This document shows, piece by piece, positions 8,470-17,887 of a stretch of 64,000 nucleotides of DNA. The translations under genes were made by a program, and so were the position numbers. The notes under the pieces are model-generated. The model did not search any database and was not told the DNA's origin. It was given only the letters and a program-made list of their open reading frames with translations. Positions within the stretch are counted from its first letter, which is position 1. Every line of letters begins with the position of its first letter. The DNA is from Pelagirhabdus alkalitolerans. GTDB taxonomy: Bacteria > Bacillota > Bacilli > Bacillales > Amphibacillaceae. The stretch covers positions 124,001-188,000 of the forward strand of contig NZ_FMYI01000003.1 in the NCBI RefSeq assembly GCF_900096905.1, written 5' to 3'.

Positions 8470-10149
8470 ATGAGTTTAAAAAAGAGGCTTGGCGATTTAT
8501 TAATTGAAGTAGGAGCGATCACATCTGATCAATTAAGTAGAGCATTAGAAATTCAGAAGGATTCAGGTAAAAAACTTGGTGAAATTTTGATCGAGCAACG
8601 TTTTATTACAGAGTCAGAATTGATTGAAGTACTTGAATTTCAATTAAGTATCCCACATGTAGAACTTGAGCGCTATTTCATAGATCCGGAAATCCCAATG
8701 CTCATATCTGAGACATTGGCTAAGCGTCATCAAGTATTACCTATAAAACGTAAAGAAGATACCATTACATTAGCGATGAGCGATCCTTTAAACCTTTATG
8801 CTATTGAGGATGTTGAAATTGCAACTGGTTTATCTGTTGAGCCTGTTATTGTGACGAGAAAAGATATTTCTGATTCGCTAGATCAATATTATGGGGCTGT
8901 CGATGCTAAAAAAGCAATTGAAGATTTTAAAGATGAGTTTTCTAGTGAAGATCTTGACCAGTTGGATGATGAAGCGTTAGCCGATATTAATAATGCTCCC
9001 GTTGTAAGGTTAATTGATTCTGTTGTTTCGCAAGCCGTAAGAAGTAAAGCGAGTGATATTCACATAGAACCATTTGAGAGCTATATCCGTATACGTTTTC
9101 GGATAGATGGCGATTTGAGAGAAATTATGCGACCATCTAAAAATGCCCACTCAGCTATTGTGACAAGAATTAAGATTATGGGTAAGATGGATATTTCCGA
9201 ACGACGTAAACCTCAAGATGGCCGGGTTGAACGAACAATTAACAATCGAGATGTCGATATGCGTATTTCTGTTTTGCCTACAGTTTTTGGTGAAAAAGTC
9301 GTTATTCGTTTACTTGATCGAAACAGTTTTATGATGAGTAAAGAAGACTTAGGTTTCACTGAGAATAACTTAAATCTATTTAATGAGATTGCTAAGAATC
9401 CTAATGGGATCATGTTGATCACCGGACCAACTGGAAGTGGTAAATCAACGACACTTTACACGGTGCTAAATGACTTAAATCAAGAAGAAAAAAATATTGT
9501 TACGGTTGAAGACCCTGTTGAATATTCTTTAGAAGGTGTGACTCAAGTACAAGTTAACCCGAAAGCTGATTTAACTTTTGCTTCTGGACTAAGATCCATA
9601 CTCAGGCAAGACCCAGATATTATAATGATCGGTGAAATCAGAGATGTGGAGACAGTGAATATAGCTGTAAGAGCTGCAATAACGGGTCACCTCGTACTTA
9701 GTACATTACATACAAATGATACGACTAGTACGATTAATAGATTATTAAACATGGGGATTGATCGTTATCTTATTGCATCATCGGTTGTTGGCATTGTTGC
9801 ACAGCGATTAGTAAAAAAAGTATGCCCGTACTGTAAAAATGAAGCTGAAGTTAGTCATGTTGATGCTAAATTATTAAATGTTGAATTATCTACAAAGATA
9901 TATGAAGGTAAGGGCTGTAATAAGTGTGATTATAGTGGCACGTTAGGACGAACAGCGGTGCACGAGGTCATGCCTGTTACAAGGTCGATTAGAGATATGA
10001 TTAATAATCAAACAAGTATAGATGTTATTAAAGACCAGTCTGTTACGGAAGGTATGAAAACATTATATGAGACTTGTCGAGAACTAGTACTTGAAGGGAA
10101 AATACCAATAACAGAGATGATGAAGATTACTTATAGTTTAGATGTCTAG
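8470..10149 (+). CDS. pilB: Type IV pilus extension ATPase PilB with MshEN domain
   Basis: Cytoplasmic hexameric ATPase that powers pilin polymerisation. The N-terminus (about residues 7-65) has two 24-residue MshEN motifs, beginning RLGDLLIEVGAI and KLGEILIEQRFI, a fold known to bind c-di-GMP in MshE and some PilB proteins. In the second motif the usual Gly is Arg. Walker A GPTGSGKST starts at residue 319, Walker B is at about 383 (DIIMIGE), and a zinc site uses Cys 452, 455, 483 and 486. ATG 8470 is chosen because GAAGGGA lies at proper distance. It is the first gene of the operon, behind a c-di-GMP-II riboswitch. Confidence 0.95.
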   Translation: MSLKKRLGDLLIEVGAITSDQLSRALEIQKDSGKKLGEILIEQRFITESELIEVLEFQLSIPHVELERYFIDPEIPMLISETLAKRHQVLPIKRKEDTITLAMSDPLNLYAIEDVEIATGLSVEPVIVTRKDISDSLDQYYGAVDAKKAIEDFKDEFSSEDLDQLDDEALADINNAPVVRLIDSVVSQAVRSKASDIHIEPFESYIRIRFRIDGDLREIMRPSKNAHSAIVTRIKIMGKMDISERRKPQDGRVERTINNRDVDMRISVLPTVFGEKVVIRLLDRNSFMMSKEDLGFTENNLNLFNEIAKNPNGIMLITGPTGSGKSTTLYTVLNDLNQEEKNIVTVEDPVEYSLEGVTQVQVNPKADLTFASGLRSILRQDPDIIMIGEIRDVETVNIAVRAAITGHLVLSTLHTNDTTSTINRLLNMGIDRYLIASSVVGIVAQRLVKKVCPYCKNEAEVSHVDAKLLNVELSTKIYEGKGCNKCDYSGTLGRTAVHEVMPVTRSIRDMINNQTSIDVIKDQSVTEGMKTLYETCRELVLEGKIPITEMMKITYSLDV

Positions 10150-10158
10150 GAGGTTACT

Positions 10159-11208
10159 ATGGATGTAGAAAAATTATTAAAGACGGCTATGCAGAATGAT
10201 GCATCTGATTTGCACTTAACAGTAGGTTCCCCCCCGATTATTAGAAAAGATGGTGATTTGACACCACTAAATGAAACTAAACTCAAACCAGAAGATACAG
10301 AGAAACTTGTCAAAAGCTTATTAAGTGAAGAACAATTTAAAACTCTAAATGCTAATGGTGAAATTGACTTTTCCTATGCTGTGCCTGGAGTAAGTCGTTA
10401 TCGAGTAAATGCTTATAGACAACGCGGAAGCTATGCAATGGCATTAAGGACCATCCCGATACATATACCATCGATGGATGAATTGCATCTACCCGATGTG
10501 ATGCATCAATTAGTCAATAAGAGGCGTGGTCTTATATTAGTGACGGGACCAACAGGAAGTGGAAAAAGTACTACGCTTGCTTCACTAATCAATTATATAA
10601 ATGAAACAAGAACAGAGCATATTATCACTTTAGAAGATCCTATTGAATATTTACACAGTCACAATCATAGTATAGTCAATCAAAGAGAAATTGGAATGGA
10701 TTCACAAAGCTTCGGAAATAGCTTAAGAGCTTCCCTTAGACAAGACCCCGATGTTATTTTAGTTGGCGAGATGCGTGACTTAGAAACCATTTCTACAGCA
10801 CTTACAGCAGCAGAAACTGGACATCTTGTACTGGCTACTTTACACACGACGGGAGCACCGAAAACAATTGATCGAATTATTGATGTCTTTCCACCCTATC
10901 AACAGCAGCAAATCAGGGTTCAATTAGCTGGTGTACTGGAAAGTATTATTTCTCAGCAATTAATTCCAAGAGCGTTCTCAAAAGGAAGACGTGCAGCTTT
11001 TGAAGTGATGGTCGCAACACCTGCGATAAGAAATTTAATTCGCGAAGGTAAAACGCATCAAATTTTATCTGTTCTTCAAACAGGCGCACAACATGGAATG
11101 GTTACAATGGACAAGTCGCTTATTTCACTTTATCAAGAAGGCGAAATTTCAGATAAAAGCTTGTATCGTTTTGCAAACGATTTGCAATATGTAAAAAAAC
11201 AAATGTAA
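10159..11208 (+). CDS. pilT: Type IV pilus retraction ATPase PilT
   Basis: ATPase that depolymerises the pilus and powers twitching. Walker A is GPTGSGKST, Walker B DVILVGEMRD, and the PilT-specific C-terminal motif AIRNLIREGK is intact. 349 residues is normal. ATG 10159 follows TAGGAGG, nine bases after pilB. The presence of pilT shows that this is a retractile pilus rather than a com-type pseudopilus. Confidence 0.96.
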   Translation: MDVEKLLKTAMQNDASDLHLTVGSPPIIRKDGDLTPLNETKLKPEDTEKLVKSLLSEEQFKTLNANGEIDFSYAVPGVSRYRVNAYRQRGSYAMALRTIPIHIPSMDELHLPDVMHQLVNKRRGLILVTGPTGSGKSTTLASLINYINETRTEHIITLEDPIEYLHSHNHSIVNQREIGMDSQSFGNSLRASLRQDPDVILVGEMRDLETISTALTAAETGHLVLATLHTTGAPKTIDRIIDVFPPYQQQQIRVQLAGVLESIISQQLIPRAFSKGRRAAFEVMVATPAIRNLIREGKTHQILSVLQTGAQHGMVTMDKSLISLYQEGEISDKSLYRFANDLQYVKKQM

Positions 11209-11239
11209 TTTAAATTTTAACCTGTAAAGGATGGGTTAT

Positions 11240-12451
11240 ATGCCTACATTTCACTATCATGCGTTCACAAATGATGGCACAGAAATCGAAGATGTGTTGA
11301 CAGCTAACGAACATGCAGATGCTGTCAGAATACTTAGAGAAAAAGGTTATAAACCAGTATCGATTGAAGAAGCTGTTGTAAAGAAAACGGCAACTGAAAG
11401 TATTAAGGTACTGGGTGGAAATATTAAACCTAAAGATTTAGCCATTTTTTGTAACCAGTTTTCAACGTTGATTAAAGCAGGCGTTGCTGTTGCTTCATCT
11501 TTAGATATACTGCATCAACAAACTGAAAATAAAAAATTACGGATCGCTCTTAAAGGTATATCAACTGAGGTGCAAAAAGGGTCACTCGTTTCACAAGCGA
11601 TGAAACAATACCCTAGAATTTTCCCTAATCTTTTAGTTGATATGACAGAATCCGGTGAGATGAGTGGTAATCTTGAAAATGTGATGGCTAGACTTTCAAC
11701 GCACTACGAAAAAGAAAGTAAGATAGAGTCAAAAATTAAAGGCGCAATGGTTTATCCAATTGTATTATCAGCTGTTGCTATTGTTGTTGTCACCTTTATG
11801 TTAATTGTTGTCATGCCGACGTTTTTAACTATGTTTGAAGGTTCTGACGTACCATTGCCACTTCCGACACGCTTTTTACTAACAATAAGTGATGGCCTAA
11901 TCGATTACTGGTACATCGTTCTGTTTTTCTCTATTGCAGTATTTTTCGTTTTGAGATCTGTTTTAAACAGTAAAGAAGGGCGACGCGCTTTCGATCAAAT
12001 GAAATTTAGACTACCTTTAATCAAAAGTTCAATGGTTAAAATTGTGACCTCTCGCTTTACCAGAACACTAGGGTCTTTAATTGCAAGTGGGCTTCCTCTA
12101 ATTGAGTCACTGAAGATGTCTGCAAAAGTATCGGGGAATGTCATTGTAGAAGAAAAGGTCATGAACATGGCTCAGGACGTTGAAAAAGGTGAATCACTAG
12201 GCAAAGCAATGCGCCGTTATCCACTGTTTCCGCCAATGATTGTTTCCATGACCGAAATTGGTGAGGAATCAGGGAGCTTAGAAGAAATGTTAGATAAAAG
12301 CGCCGATTTTTATGACCGTGAACTAGAAGATGCTATTGACCAATTATTGAAGTTACTTGAGCCTTTACTTATCTTAGTCATGGCTGTCTTGATTGGTTTT
12401 ATTGTCATAGCTATGTTACTGCCAATGTTTGATATGATTCAAACAATATAA
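11240..12451 (+). CDS. pilC: Type IV pilus inner-membrane platform protein PilC
   Basis: GspF-family membrane protein that couples the ATPases to pilin assembly. It has two repeated GspF domains (about 65-190 and 270-395) with three strong transmembrane helices (VVTFMLIVVMPTFL, YIVLFFSIAVFFVL, LLILVMAVLIGFIVIAMLLP). Start ATG 11240 is preferred because AAAGGATGG is correctly spaced, although an in-frame ATG lies nine bases upstream. 403 residues is the family size. Confidence 0.95.
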   Translation: MPTFHYHAFTNDGTEIEDVLTANEHADAVRILREKGYKPVSIEEAVVKKTATESIKVLGGNIKPKDLAIFCNQFSTLIKAGVAVASSLDILHQQTENKKLRIALKGISTEVQKGSLVSQAMKQYPRIFPNLLVDMTESGEMSGNLENVMARLSTHYEKESKIESKIKGAMVYPIVLSAVAIVVVTFMLIVVMPTFLTMFEGSDVPLPLPTRFLLTISDGLIDYWYIVLFFSIAVFFVLRSVLNSKEGRRAFDQMKFRLPLIKSSMVKIVTSRFTRTLGSLIASGLPLIESLKMSAKVSGNVIVEEKVMNMAQDVEKGESLGKAMRRYPLFPPMIVSMTEIGEESGSLEEMLDKSADFYDRELEDAIDQLLKLLEPLLILVMAVLIGFIVIAMLLPMFDMIQTI

Positions 12452-12547
12452 ACACACTGCCTTGAAAGGGGTGATGCTTTAGAAGATTATGAAAACATAT
12501 AAATATAGAGCCATTTTACTTAAGTGAAAAAATAAGGAGGAGTTAAA

Positions 12548-12949
12548 ATGTTAAAATTTATTAGTAAACATTTAAACAACAAAAGAAATGAAAAAGGTTT
12601 TACGTTAGTTGAATTAATTGTCGTTATTGCTATTTTGGGTATTCTAATCGCTATCGCGATACCACGTTTTGCATCGACAACGGATGCAGCTGAAAAAAGT
12701 GCAGCGGAAGCTAACCACCGGACATTGGTAAGTGTGTCTCAGTTGCATTTCGCAAATACTGGTAGTTGGCCTGAAAATATTGCAGATTTAGAGACTAATG
12801 ATTTAATTTCTGATGGTGAATATAATGAAGATACAGATGAAGATCCGTCATATAATGTTGATGGAAGTGATGGTATTACGATTACTGTAACCTTCGATGG
12901 AGAAACAAAAGAATGGTCTGATGAAACCGGGTTTACTGATTGGGATTAA
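12548..12949 (+). CDS. Major type IV pilin (PilA-like prepilin)
   Basis: 133-residue prepilin with a class III signal: a basic leader ending EKG at residue 17, cleavage before Phe, Glu at mature position 5, and a hydrophobic N-terminal helix (FTLVELIVVIAILG). The C-terminal domain is acidic, as expected of a halophile or alkaliphile. The very strong ribosome-binding site (AAGGAGGAG) and the stable hairpin behind the gene suggest that this is the abundant subunit. That it is the major pilin is inference from size and position. Confidence 0.88.
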   Translation: MLKFISKHLNNKRNEKGFTLVELIVVIAILGILIAIAIPRFASTTDAAEKSAAEANHRTLVSVSQLHFANTGSWPENIADLETNDLISDGEYNEDTDEDPSYNVDGSDGITITVTFDGETKEWSDETGFTDWD

Positions 12950-12998
12950 TAAACAAGATGACATTCTTTTACATCGTATTTACTAAGTGATGAAACAA

Positions 12999-13026
12999 TC
13001 TCCCCCTGCATTAGGGGGGGATACCC
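12999..13026 (+). terminator. Hairpin after the major pilin
   Basis: CCCCCT pairs with AGGGGG around GCATT, followed by only four T. It may be a partial terminator or an mRNA-stabilising stem that lets the pilin be made in excess of downstream genes. Confidence 0.45.
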
Positions 13027-13093
13027 TTTTAATATTAAATCGTGTTAGTTTTAAGTTAATAGGCTTTAATATTAAAAAAAGTAGGTGTGACCT

Positions 13094-13552
13094 ATGCTAA
13101 TGAAAGAATATTTAAAAAATGAAAGAGGCTTTGTTTTACCATTAGTCTTACTAGTTATGGTTGTGTTATCTGTATTATTTGTGTCGATGTTTACATTAAC
13201 AGAAGCAAACACAAATCAAGTGGTTGTGCAAGAAAATAACTTACGAGGTTATTATATGGCGCGCTCAGGTATAGAAATTGCGCATGCTGCTTTGATGACA
13301 GAAGATAGTGATCCAAGTTATCATCTTCAGATTGACCGTTTTATTGATGAATCAAGTGATGGATCATTAACTGATGAACTGTCTTTACCAGAAGATGATC
13401 CTATGTCAGATATTGAAATAGAGGTTTCAGTCGTAGATAGTGAAGTGAAAATTTATGCAACGTCCACTCTACGTTCGAATGGTGCAAAGCAAGACTTAGC
13501 TCTATTTATTAATACCAGCAATTATAATGATACACGTTGGAGCAATCAGTAA
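13094..13552 (+). CDS. PilX-like minor pilin
   Basis: 152 residues with a short basic leader KNERG followed by the hydrophobic segment FVLPLVLLVMVVLSVLFV, which resembles the N-terminus of PilX-type minor pilins (the Glu at +5 is replaced by Leu, as is common for PilX_N proteins). The helix continues with Y-Y-MARSGIEIAHAAL, typical of PilX/GspK. The rest is acidic. ATG 13094 follows AGGTGTG; a second ATG is two codons on. It probably helps to form the pilus tip complex. Confidence 0.75.
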   Translation: MLMKEYLKNERGFVLPLVLLVMVVLSVLFVSMFTLTEANTNQVVVQENNLRGYYMARSGIEIAHAALMTEDSDPSYHLQIDRFIDESSDGSLTDELSLPEDDPMSDIEIEVSVVDSEVKIYATSTLRSNGAKQDLALFINTSNYNDTRWSNQ

Positions 13553-13576
13553 TTGCATATGAAAGAAGGTGCCCCC

Positions 13577-15175
13577 ATGAAAGATCAAAAAGGCTATACG
13601 TTATTAGAAGTTATATTGGCTATGGCAATTGGCTTCATGTTGATTGCAATCATATGGAGTATACTTGGGTTAGGGGTTCGCTCACAATCATTTTCAGCAA
13701 ATGAATATGAAAAACAAGCAAATATGCGCTATGCAATTGAAACGATCAACAACCGCATGCGTTTTTTTACAGTCGGTTTTGCTGTTACTGAGGAACATTT
13801 CCAGCCAGAATATAGTCCATCAGGTGAGCTTAATGGCGTTGTTGCACCGTGGAACTATATTGGTTTAAGTCCTGACAAAACGCATTTAGTCCATTATGAA
13901 TATCAAGATGATGGCTATGTGACTACTGATTTAACTTTACCTGTAGAAGATTTAGACTTGGATCTTCGTTTTCAAAAAGAATCAGGTCCGCAAGAAGATA
14001 ACTTACTCACACTATTTTTAAATGGTTATGAAAATACTCAGCAAACCTTTAATATCAAAACAACAATTGACGCGATCAATGCACTTCAATTAATTGATTG
14101 GGGAGATGGTACTCAAGACGGATCAGCCGTTGCACTGGCATACCGAACAGACGAAACACCTGAAATTGATAAACGTCCCGTTGCGGCAATGTCAATGGTT
14201 TTAGATACGTCTGGTAGTATGAATTGGCAAGTTAGTGGTGATGAACATGGAAACCCTATTGATGGTGATGATGCGAGTAGTGACCCATCAGAACATAGTA
14301 GAATTAGAATATTAAGAGAGAGCTTAAGCCTTATGATTGATGACTTAAGTGAAGAAGAAAATGCATATGTTTCTTTAGTCCCTTTTCATAGAAATGCTAA
14401 TATTCCGCACGATAATTTATCAAAAGCAAGCCCTGAAAATTTGGAAGGTTTCTCAATTCTTACGAACGAGAATAAGAGTGAGTGGGAAAACTTAGTCAAC
14501 CAGATCTCAGCTAATGACGGAACCAATACAGGTGATGGTATTAGAAGAGGATACTATCAACTCCTTGATTTTAATAATAACTTAAATGTTTATGGACTAG
14601 AGGAGGATCAAGAATTAAGTAATTACATGGTGATTTTAGTTGATGGTGAGACTACTATGGCAAGTGCACGTGTCTCAAGAACATATGGATGGTTTTCAGG
14701 ATACAGTTATTTTTACCAACAAGACTTTATTTTAGATTCTAATGATATTGAAAATAATTGGATATCGAATGCTGAAAGCAGACAAACACTGCCTGGTACG
14801 TATTTAGGAAGATATACTATAGGGAAAGGCAATGAGCTAGACCCAGAAGGAACTGAATATGTGGATCTTGTAGGTGAACGTTTAATACAAGCAAACAATT
14901 TACCCGGAGGTGCACAAGATTTAGAGTTAGATAATAATGTGTTTGTCATTGGCTTTTCTGATATTGAAAAAGATTTGGGAAGTGTGAAAGATATAGCTCA
15001 ATCTGTTGGGATAGCGGTTAGCTCTGATGAATCAGATATCAATAACGATTTTAAAGATAATGATCGTGTATTTATTGCAAGGGATGCAAATGATTTGGAA
15101 GGTGTTTTTAAAGATATTAGTGGATATATAGTAGAAGATTTATGGCAAGTCAGTGGTCCGAGACTAGAACCTTAA
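13577..15175 (+). CDS. Modular minor pilin with von Willebrand factor A domain
   Basis: 532-residue prepilin with an unusually short leader (MKDQKG), then YTLLEVILAMAIGFMLIAI with Glu at mature position 5, so it can enter the pilus. After a pilin-like region of about 200 residues comes a vWA domain: MIDAS motif D210-T-S-G-S214, a GTNTGDGI segment at about 315 and VDGE at 355. This implies metal-dependent ligand binding at the pilus tip. Start ATG 13577 follows GAAGGTG; upstream in-frame starts lack a signal. vWA-bearing minor pilins are known in Streptococcus sanguinis type IV pili. The ligand is unknown. Confidence 0.85.
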   Translation: MKDQKGYTLLEVILAMAIGFMLIAIIWSILGLGVRSQSFSANEYEKQANMRYAIETINNRMRFFTVGFAVTEEHFQPEYSPSGELNGVVAPWNYIGLSPDKTHLVHYEYQDDGYVTTDLTLPVEDLDLDLRFQKESGPQEDNLLTLFLNGYENTQQTFNIKTTIDAINALQLIDWGDGTQDGSAVALAYRTDETPEIDKRPVAAMSMVLDTSGSMNWQVSGDEHGNPIDGDDASSDPSEHSRIRILRESLSLMIDDLSEEENAYVSLVPFHRNANIPHDNLSKASPENLEGFSILTNENKSEWENLVNQISANDGTNTGDGIRRGYYQLLDFNNNLNVYGLEEDQELSNYMVILVDGETTMASARVSRTYGWFSGYSYFYQQDFILDSNDIENNWISNAESRQTLPGTYLGRYTIGKGNELDPEGTEYVDLVGERLIQANNLPGGAQDLELDNNVFVIGFSDIEKDLGSVKDIAQSVGIAVSSDESDINNDFKDNDRVFIARDANDLEGVFKDISGYIVEDLWQVSGPRLEP

Positions 15176-15192
15176 AGGATGTGAGTGAGAGC

Positions 15193-17070
15193 ATGGAAAA
15201 TCAAAAAGGATTTACATTAGTAGAAGTTATTATTTCACTCGCGATTTTAAGCATCGTTATCATCGGATTCACAAGTGCATTCAGTCACGGTTACACACTA
15301 ATCGGCGAAGGACGAAACCTAACAGAAGAAACGTTTATTCATCAGGAAGAAATGGAGAAAAGAATTGTCGATACCAAAAATCAATTTGTTGAAGGTGATA
15401 TTGAGTCAAGTGATGTTGAAATCACTGCATTTCAAGGTTCTAACTACGAAGCAGAGGTGCCTGTTATCTCATTAAACGAGAATATACGAGGGAATCGATC
15501 ATTTCAGACATTTGTTTCAAATGTTGACTTTGGAAAACCAGATCCCCCTAATGTTGATTTAGATGTTGGCATTTACTCAAATTCTGATAGAACAAAAGAA
15601 GTATTCCCATGGATTGATGATAGTATCCATTTACGTGCAGATTATCATATATTTACTAATCCGCCCGTTTTTTCAAACACATCGAAATGGTATCAATCGA
15701 ATGAGGACAATCCGAATCCTTATTTTTCAAGCGGTTTTCAAATTATTGATGAAATAACAACAGAGGAACCAAGTGGATTATATGAACACTCACTAAAAAG
15801 TGATGATTTAAATGAGAACTATTTCTATCAATTCCAAACTGAAGCCTATACGCTCGCTGGAAGGTTGGGGCAATTTACACACGACGATCGGATTCCGATC
15901 CTCAGAAGAGCAGGAAGTGAGTATTGGCAAGATTTTATAGAAGATATTTACTTTGATAATGTTAAAATATTTAGAAATGGTGTCTATCAAGATATTTTAT
16001 TACATGCGGATCATCCCACTTTAAATGTCGATTGGGAAGACAATGTTGATCCACAAGGTGCATTGATCGGCATACCTATTCCAGATGACTATCAAAATAA
16101 TTCTTTCAAAGTATCAGTTGATTTCTCACTAGATGAATCGGCTCTAGAAAATGACTTAGAGCAACATGGTATAGGTATATCAATAAGTGATGATAATAAT
16201 TCAGGCTTGATGCTAACAATGGATGTTTCCAACAATACGCTCAGGTTAGATAATACATCTAATGGTAATTATGCAGAAACCGTAAGTGAAGTGAATATGT
16301 TGTCAGATAGTCGATTTTCAGACTTTGTCGATAGTGAACCAAATCAAGAACAGATAGACTGGGAGTCTATAACAGGCGCCACTATTATTTTTTCAGACCA
16401 AGATGTCACAATTAATATTAATGGCGAAAGGACAGATGGTACTACTTTAGTCAGTGATTCATATGAAGTCGATCATAACTCAATAAGTGATCCGCAATAT
16501 GTAGGCTTTAAATCGTACAGTAGTGAAGATTACTTACCCGACTTCAGCAGCGAAATTGTTGGAAAGTATGACCGTAATTTTTCTTCAAGCTTGTTTAATG
16601 CAACATTTGAAGAAGTTGTTCCAGATCTTCCAGATGATTGGATCGATGGCGGTGATAATGGTTTTTATGCAGGCAATTCTAGTAACATAACAGGTAGCTC
16701 AAGACCATTACTTGATATAGAAATGAACAGAAGTAATTCCAGTTTGAATGGAAACAGAGAAACGATTAGAGCGAATTCATTTTTATTTTCTCCTAATATG
16801 AATCTATTAACACTTGGAAATAATCACTATTTAAATATTGAAATTAACGATCTTGTCATATTTGATATTCCTATCGAATTTAATGATAACGCAGAAGGTA
16901 TTGATATCAATGGTATAAATGATAATTCATACCCAGTTTATATAGTCTTTAGAGAGAATGGAAGAGATAATTTATCAAGCTACTCAATCCTTGGTGATTA
17001 TGATGTGATTAAAGTTGATAGTATGGACGTGTTAAGGGTTAATAGTGGTAATATTTTAATTGTGGATTAA
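15193..17070 (+). CDS. Large modular pilin-like protein, possible lectin-like domain
   Basis: 625-residue prepilin with leader MENQKG and the helix FTLVEVIISLAILSIVIIGF (Glu +5 present). The very large acidic ectodomain is not one I recognise by sequence. A middle part (about 300-470: NSFKVSVDFSLDES, GLMLTMDVSNNTLRL, VTININGE, QYVGFKSY) has the beta-strand rhythm of LamG/concanavalin-type lectin folds; that is inference. ATG 15193 follows AAAGGATGTGAG. It lies directly after the vWA pilin, so the pair may be a tip adhesin module. Confidence 0.75.
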   Translation: MENQKGFTLVEVIISLAILSIVIIGFTSAFSHGYTLIGEGRNLTEETFIHQEEMEKRIVDTKNQFVEGDIESSDVEITAFQGSNYEAEVPVISLNENIRGNRSFQTFVSNVDFGKPDPPNVDLDVGIYSNSDRTKEVFPWIDDSIHLRADYHIFTNPPVFSNTSKWYQSNEDNPNPYFSSGFQIIDEITTEEPSGLYEHSLKSDDLNENYFYQFQTEAYTLAGRLGQFTHDDRIPILRRAGSEYWQDFIEDIYFDNVKIFRNGVYQDILLHADHPTLNVDWEDNVDPQGALIGIPIPDDYQNNSFKVSVDFSLDESALENDLEQHGIGISISDDNNSGLMLTMDVSNNTLRLDNTSNGNYAETVSEVNMLSDSRFSDFVDSEPNQEQIDWESITGATIIFSDQDVTININGERTDGTTLVSDSYEVDHNSISDPQYVGFKSYSSEDYLPDFSSEIVGKYDRNFSSSLFNATFEEVVPDLPDDWIDGGDNGFYAGNSSNITGSSRPLLDIEMNRSNSSLNGNRETIRANSFLFSPNMNLLTLGNNHYLNIEINDLVIFDIPIEFNDNAEGIDINGINDNSYPVYIVFRENGRDNLSSYSILGDYDVIKVDSMDVLRVNSGNILIVD

Positions 17071-17098
17071 TGAGTGGTAAACAAGTAAAGGAGAAAAA

Positions 17099-17872
17099 AT
17101 GGAAAATATATTCGTATATAGTATTGTGTTGATGTTTGGTTTGATAATTGGTTCGTTTCTAAACGTTGTGATTTTACGTTTGCCTAAAAATAAATCGATT
17201 GCTTATCCACCATCCCATTGTCAAACGTGTCATAAAGAGCTTACGCCCATAGAGTTAATTCCCTTATTTAGTTATCTATTTCTAAGGGGACGTTGCAAAG
17301 GGTGCGGGGTGAGAATTTCCCCTCGTTACTCTTTGATTGAGTTGTTAAATGGATTGATATATATACTGATTTTAAGCGTCTATGGGATTCAATTAGAAAC
17401 TTTTTTTGCCTTGGGATTAGCAAGTCTTTTAATTGTTGTTACGTTTATCGATTTAGACCATTTGCTTATCCCAAATAAAATCACATCAACGATTTTAATT
17501 TGGGTTGTAACAGAAAGTGTTGTTCAGTTAGCGTCTAATCAGATAAGTATTACAATCATGCTCGACCGCTTTTATGGACTCTTATTAGGTGGAGGTTTAT
17601 TTTTAATTATTGCGATTATAACAAAGGGAGCAATGGGTGGAGGTGACATCAAATTAATGGGAGCTTTAGGCTATTACTTTGGTTTAACTCATACGCTTGG
17701 TTTAATCTTCTTCTCATTTACTATTGGTGGTGTATTATCGATCGCACTCGTTGCTTTAAAAGTTAAAAGCAGAAAAGATGTTATTCCATTTGGTCCATTT
17801 ATTTGTTTGGCTGCGTTCGTGATGTTGATCTATGGTGAACATATTATTAATTGGTATACAAATTTAAGCTAA
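17099..17872 (+). CDS. pilD: Prepilin peptidase PilD
   Basis: Aspartyl membrane protease that removes the prepilin leader and methylates the new N-terminus. The N-terminal cytoplasmic zinc motif is C-x2-C ... C-x2-C (CQTC, CKGC), which goes with methylase activity. Catalytic Asp residues are in FIDLDH and in GGGDIKLMGALG. 257 residues and about eight helices are normal. It occupies the place of B. subtilis comC between folC and spoIIB and should process the four pilins encoded just upstream. Confidence 0.96.
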   Translation: MENIFVYSIVLMFGLIIGSFLNVVILRLPKNKSIAYPPSHCQTCHKELTPIELIPLFSYLFLRGRCKGCGVRISPRYSLIELLNGLIYILILSVYGIQLETFFALGLASLLIVVTFIDLDHLLIPNKITSTILIWVVTESVVQLASNQISITIMLDRFYGLLLGGGLFLIIAIITKGAMGGGDIKLMGALGYYFGLTHTLGLIFFSFTIGGVLSIALVALKVKSRKDVIPFGPFICLAAFVMLIYGEHIINWYTNLS

Positions 17873-17887
17873 GAGGTGTTTTAATTT

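Noticed and set aside
12999..13026. Start of a CRISPR or short tandem repeat from the C/G runs
   Set aside because: Only one inverted repeat; no repeated unit follows.
15563..15757. 64-residue gene inside the large pilin gene
   Set aside because: Alternative-frame shadow without translation signals.
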